Source: Gemmatimonadota bacterium | GTDB lineage: Bacteria > Gemmatimonadota > Gemmatimonadetes > Gemmatimonadales > GWC2-71-9 | Reading direction: 5' to 3' | Assembly (NCBI GenBank): GCA_025361465.1 | Contig: JANYAG010000269.1 | Span: forward strand, 1 to 9,803 | Length of the DNA stretch: 9,803 nucleotides | Part shown: positions 7,279 through 9,803 of the stretch, piece by piece | How positions within the stretch are numbered: the stretch's first letter is position 1 | Layout of the letters: every line of letters begins with the position of its first letter | The notes under the pieces: generated by a model | What the model saw: the letters and a program-made list of their open reading frames with translations, nothing else | Database searches by the model: none | Told to the model about the DNA's origin: nothing | Position numbers and translations under genes: made by a program

Positions 7279-8649
7279 ATGGATGCGCCCAAGTCGATTT
7301 TTCGGGAATATGATGTTCGCGGAATTGTCGGGCGCGAGCTGACGGCCGAATTCGCCGAACATCTCGGCCGCGCCTACGCCACCGTCGCCCGGGAGCGCGT
7401 GGGACATGCACCAACGCTCGCCGTCGGCCGCGATAACCGGCCTTCGGGCGCCGTGCTGGCCGCCGGCATCCGGCGCGGCATCGTGGCCAGCGGCGGAACC
7501 GCCATCGATATCGGGATGGTGCCGACCCCCGCACTCTATTTCGCCGTCTTCGCCCTGAAGGCGGATGGGGGCCTGCAGGTCACGGGATCGCACAACCCAC
7601 CGGAGTTCAACGGATTCAAGATGGGGGCCGGAGGCGATTCGCTCCACGGCGAGGCGATCCAGCGCCTCCACGAGATGATCGCCAAGGAAGGATATGCCAG
7701 CGGCCCCGGGCGAGAGACGACGGACGGATCGATCCTCGCTCGGTATCGCCAGGCGATCGTCGAACGACATCACCTCGAACGCTCCGTCAGGGTGGTCGTC
7801 GATTGTGGCAACGGCGTCTCGTCACTCATCGCAATCGAAACCCTCAGGGAAATCGGGGCAGAGGTCATCCCGCTCTTTGCCGAGAGCGACGGGACCTTCC
7901 CCAATCACCATCCGGATCCCACGGTGCTCGCGAACCTGGTGGATTTGCAGGCCGCCGTGCGCGTGCACGGGGCCGAGCTTGGAATCGCCTTTGACGGGGA
8001 TGGCGACCGCATCGGGGCAGTTGACGAGCATACCACCCCGATCTGGGGGGACCAGCTCCTGGTGCTGTTCGGCAAGGATGTTGTCCGCCGGTCCGGGCCC
8101 GGTGCCCCGGTGATCTTTGACGTGAAGTGCTCGGAGACTCTTCCCAAGGCGCTCGCCGCGGCCGGGGCACGTCCGGTGATCTGGAAGACCGGGCACTCGC
8201 TGATCAAGGCGAAGATGAAGGAAGAGCATGCGACGCTCGCCGGTGAGATGAGCGGCCACATGTTCTTCGGGGGGGACTGGTTCGGCTTCGACGACGCGCT
8301 GTTCGCCGCCGCACGCCTGCTCGAGATCGTGTCCCGGGAGCGCGCCGGATTGGCGCGACTGCTCGCCGACTTGCCGGTCACCTACGCGACCCCGGAGTTG
8401 CGCGTCGATTGCGACGATGCCAGCAAGTTTGCCGTCGTCGCGGAGGCCGCTACCCACTTTGCCGCGCACTATCCCGTCCTGACGATCGACGGGGTGCGGG
8501 TGACGTATCCGGACGGCTGGGGGCTGATGCGCGCATCGAATACCCAGCCGGTGCTGGTGCTCCGGTTCGAAGCGACCACACCCGAAGGACGCGATCGTCA
8601 CCAGGCCGAATTCATGGGCTGGCTGTCCGAGCGCGGCATCCAGGCCTGA
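7279..8649 (+). CDS. manB: Phosphomannomutase/phosphoglucomutase (alpha-D-phosphohexomutase, AlgC/ManB type)
   Basis: The enzyme interconverts mannose or glucose 6-phosphate and 1-phosphate in the cytoplasm, feeding GDP-mannose and other nucleotide sugars for exopolysaccharide, LPS or glycan synthesis. The 456-residue product has all four domains of the superfamily. IFREYDVRGIVG (7-18) opens domain 1. The catalytic phosphoserine loop is VTGSHNPPEFNGFK (101-114) with Ser104. The Mg2+ loop is DGDGDR (239-244) with Asp239, 241 and 243. The sugar-specificity loop is GEMSGHMFF (322-330), and the phosphate-binding loop of domain 4 is RASNTQP (418-424). GEMSGH, rather than the GEQSGH I expect in GlmM, points to a PMM/PGM like Pseudomonas AlgC (463 residues) and not phosphoglucosamine mutase. 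Which hexose is preferred cannot be told from sequence alone. The gene starts 12 bases after nuoN and ends four bases before the next gene, so it is probably cotranscribed with both. Confidence 0.93.
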   Translation: MDAPKSIFREYDVRGIVGRELTAEFAEHLGRAYATVARERVGHAPTLAVGRDNRPSGAVLAAGIRRGIVASGGTAIDIGMVPTPALYFAVFALKADGGLQVTGSHNPPEFNGFKMGAGGDSLHGEAIQRLHEMIAKEGYASGPGRETTDGSILARYRQAIVERHHLERSVRVVVDCGNGVSSLIAIETLREIGAEVIPLFAESDGTFPNHHPDPTVLANLVDLQAAVRVHGAELGIAFDGDGDRIGAVDEHTTPIWGDQLLVLFGKDVVRRSGPGAPVIFDVKCSETLPKALAAAGARPVIWKTGHSLIKAKMKEEHATLAGEMSGHMFFGGDWFGFDDALFAAARLLEIVSRERAGLARLLADLPVTYATPELRVDCDDASKFAVVAEAATHFAAHYPVLTIDGVRVTYPDGWGLMRASNTQPVLVLRFEATTPEGRDRHQAEFMGWLSERGIQA

Positions 8650-8653
8650 CCAG

Positions 8654-9803
8654 ATGACATTGCGGGCGCGGCGACTGGCGACCGGTGTCGCGTTGCTGGT
8701 TGTCGCACTGTTTGTCGGCCGCTGGACTGCGGACCTCTTCGCCGAGCGCTGGTGGGCGGCCACGATTTCGCCGGCAGCCGTCGACGCCGTCACACGCTGG
8801 CGATTGCTCGGCATCGCGCTCGATGCCTTCGCCGTGCTGGGCGGCGCGTGCTGGTTTGCCCTTCAGTCTGTGCTGGTCGTGCGCGCGGTCGCCTCGGTCC
8901 AGGTGGCCAGGCAGGTCGGCACGCTGCACCTTCGCGAGGCGGTGCCGGCCCGCCTCCTGCTGATCGCGGCGATCGCCACCGGCGTCCTGCTCGGATTGGT
9001 GACTGGGGCAGGGGCCCGTGACTGGCGCGGCCCGGTCGCCCTGGCCTGGCAGGGCGTGCAGTACGGGCTGCATGATCCCTTCCTCCGAATCGACCTGGGA
9101 GTCTTTGTCAGCCAGCTCCCGCTCTGGGATGTCGCGCACGGTTTCGTCAGCCTCCTCGCGGTGCTCGGCCTCTGTTTTGTCGTGATGCTCTATGCCAGCA
9201 TCGGAGCCATCCGGCGGGAGAAGGGCGAGCTGGTCGTGCACCCCTATGCTCGCCGGCATCTCGGGGCCTTGCTGGTGGTGTTATCAGCGGTCATCTCCGT
9301 CGGCTATCTCCTCGCCCCCTACCATTTCATCACCGCGGCGACTCCGCCGATGAGTGCCGCGGGCGCGATCACCCGGATTCGATCGGCTCAGGTGATGGCC
9401 GGTGTCGCTCTGGGCATTGCGGTCCTGTCGCTGCTTTGGATCCGGCGCGGCCGGCACGCACTCCTGGCCGGCGGGTGGTCGGTGCTGATCATCGCGGCCA
9501 TCGTCGAGCGAGTCGTCGTGCCAGCCATCACCGCAGAAGCGAGTGCTCCGGCCGGGAGCGATGCGGTGCTCCGGCGATTCGATGGCCTCGCATGGGGAAT
9601 CACGGAAGACAAGGGAGTGATCGCGACCGATACCGTTCCAGCGGTCACCGCCCTGTGGAATGAGAGTCTGCTGGCCCGTCATATCGAGGGCACGGGCGGT
9701 ACCATGCTGGCGGCCACGCCGGCCGTGCTCGATGTCGGTGCCCAGTCGGTGCCCGCGTGGCTGGTGGCGACGTCTGTCACCGGAGACTCGACACGACTTG
9801 ATG
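8654..9803 (+). CDS. UPF0182 (COG1615)-like large membrane protein, N-terminal part, truncated by window edge
   Basis: The frame is open from ATG 8654 to the right edge (383 complete codons, no stop). The protein has a basic start (RARR at 4-7) and about seven hydrophobic segments, near 8-22, 51-76, 100-118, 161-184, 203-221, 246-263 and 269-288, followed by a soluble-looking region. This layout fits UPF0182, whose members are about 900 residues with seven N-terminal helices and a large extracytoplasmic domain. The motif DPFLRIDLGVFVSQLPLWDV (141-160) resembles the family's DPxFxxDVSFYLFxLPF block. PPMSAAGAITRIRSAQVMAG (231-250) sits where the family has GVxxGASYTDVxAxLP, and IVERVVVP (283-290) where it has the Q-x-x-VVxPNE segment before the helical domain exit. 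The similarity is judged by eye and the protein is divergent, so the family call is likely but not certain. The function of the family is unknown. The gene starts four bases after the mutase stop, with no clear ribosome site. Confidence 0.72.
   Translation, partial: MTLRARRLATGVALLVVALFVGRWTADLFAERWWAATISPAAVDAVTRWRLLGIALDAFAVLGGACWFALQSVLVVRAVASVQVARQVGTLHLREAVPARLLLIAAIATGVLLGLVTGAGARDWRGPVALAWQGVQYGLHDPFLRIDLGVFVSQLPLWDVAHGFVSLLAVLGLCFVVMLYASIGAIRREKGELVVHPYARRHLGALLVVLSAVISVGYLLAPYHFITAATPPMSAAGAITRIRSAQVMAGVALGIAVLSLLWIRRGRHALLAGGWSVLIIAAIVERVVVPAITAEASAPAGSDAVLRRFDGLAWGITEDKGVIATDTVPAVTALWNESLLARHIEGTGGTMLAATPAVLDVGAQSVPAWLVATSVTGDSTRLD

Noticed and set aside
7260..7280. A terminator hairpin at the end of nuo
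   Set aside because: Only 12 bases separate the genes, with no inverted repeat followed by a T run.
7279..8649. Phosphoglucosamine mutase (GlmM)
   Set aside because: The sugar loop reads GEMSGH and the serine loop TGSHNPPEFNGFK, as in PMM/PGM enzymes; GlmM typically has GEQSGH and SASHNPxxDNGIK.

Overview
The window is one continuous, tightly packed gene array, all on the + strand. It holds the distal part of a bacterial NADH:quinone oxidoreductase (respiratory complex I) operon in the standard order nuoH (5' end missing), nuoI, nuoJ, nuoK, nuoL, nuoM, nuoN. These are followed, with almost no spacer, by an alpha-D-phosphohexomutase of the phosphomannomutase/phosphoglucomutase type and by the N-terminal 383 codons of a large membrane protein that I assign to the UPF0182 (COG1615) family. 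No gap between genes exceeds about 12 bases. I see no terminator, tRNA, rRNA, CRISPR array, insertion sequence or other mobile feature.

Layout: 1-863 nuoH (C-terminal 286 or so residues); 863-1369 nuoI; 1371-1934 nuoJ; 1934-2230 nuoK; 2234-4207 nuoL (GTG start); 4211-5767 nuoM; 5767-7266 nuoN; 7279-8649 hexose-phosphate mutase; 8654-9803 UPF0182-like protein, running off the end. Three junctions (H/I, J/K, M/N) share a base in a TGATG overlap. The others are separated by 1 to 12 bases, so the whole array looks like a single transcript with translational coupling.

How the genes work together: NuoI carries the last two 4Fe-4S clusters (N6a/N6b) that pass electrons to quinone, which is bound where NuoH meets the hydrophilic arm. 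NuoH, J and K form the proximal membrane part with the E-channel, and NuoL, M and N are the three antiporter-like proton pumps. The key charged residues of each pump subunit are present, so the encoded enzyme looks fully competent. The mutase interconverts hexose 6- and 1-phosphates for cell-surface polysaccharide precursors and has no obvious mechanistic link to respiration. The UPF0182 protein has no established function.

Organism: the DNA is GC-rich with strong G/C third-position bias, typical of a free-living aerobic or facultative bacterium. The 14-subunit type gene order, the NuoI sequence style and the His-rich NuoL loop remind me of Gemmatimonadota or a related soil phylum, but this is a low-confidence impression from memory. 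Most of the window is well-conserved housekeeping sequence. I found no convincing undescribed system. The points most worth a second look are the linkage of the mutase and UPF0182 genes to nuo, the His-rich NuoL loop, and the divergence of the UPF0182 protein.
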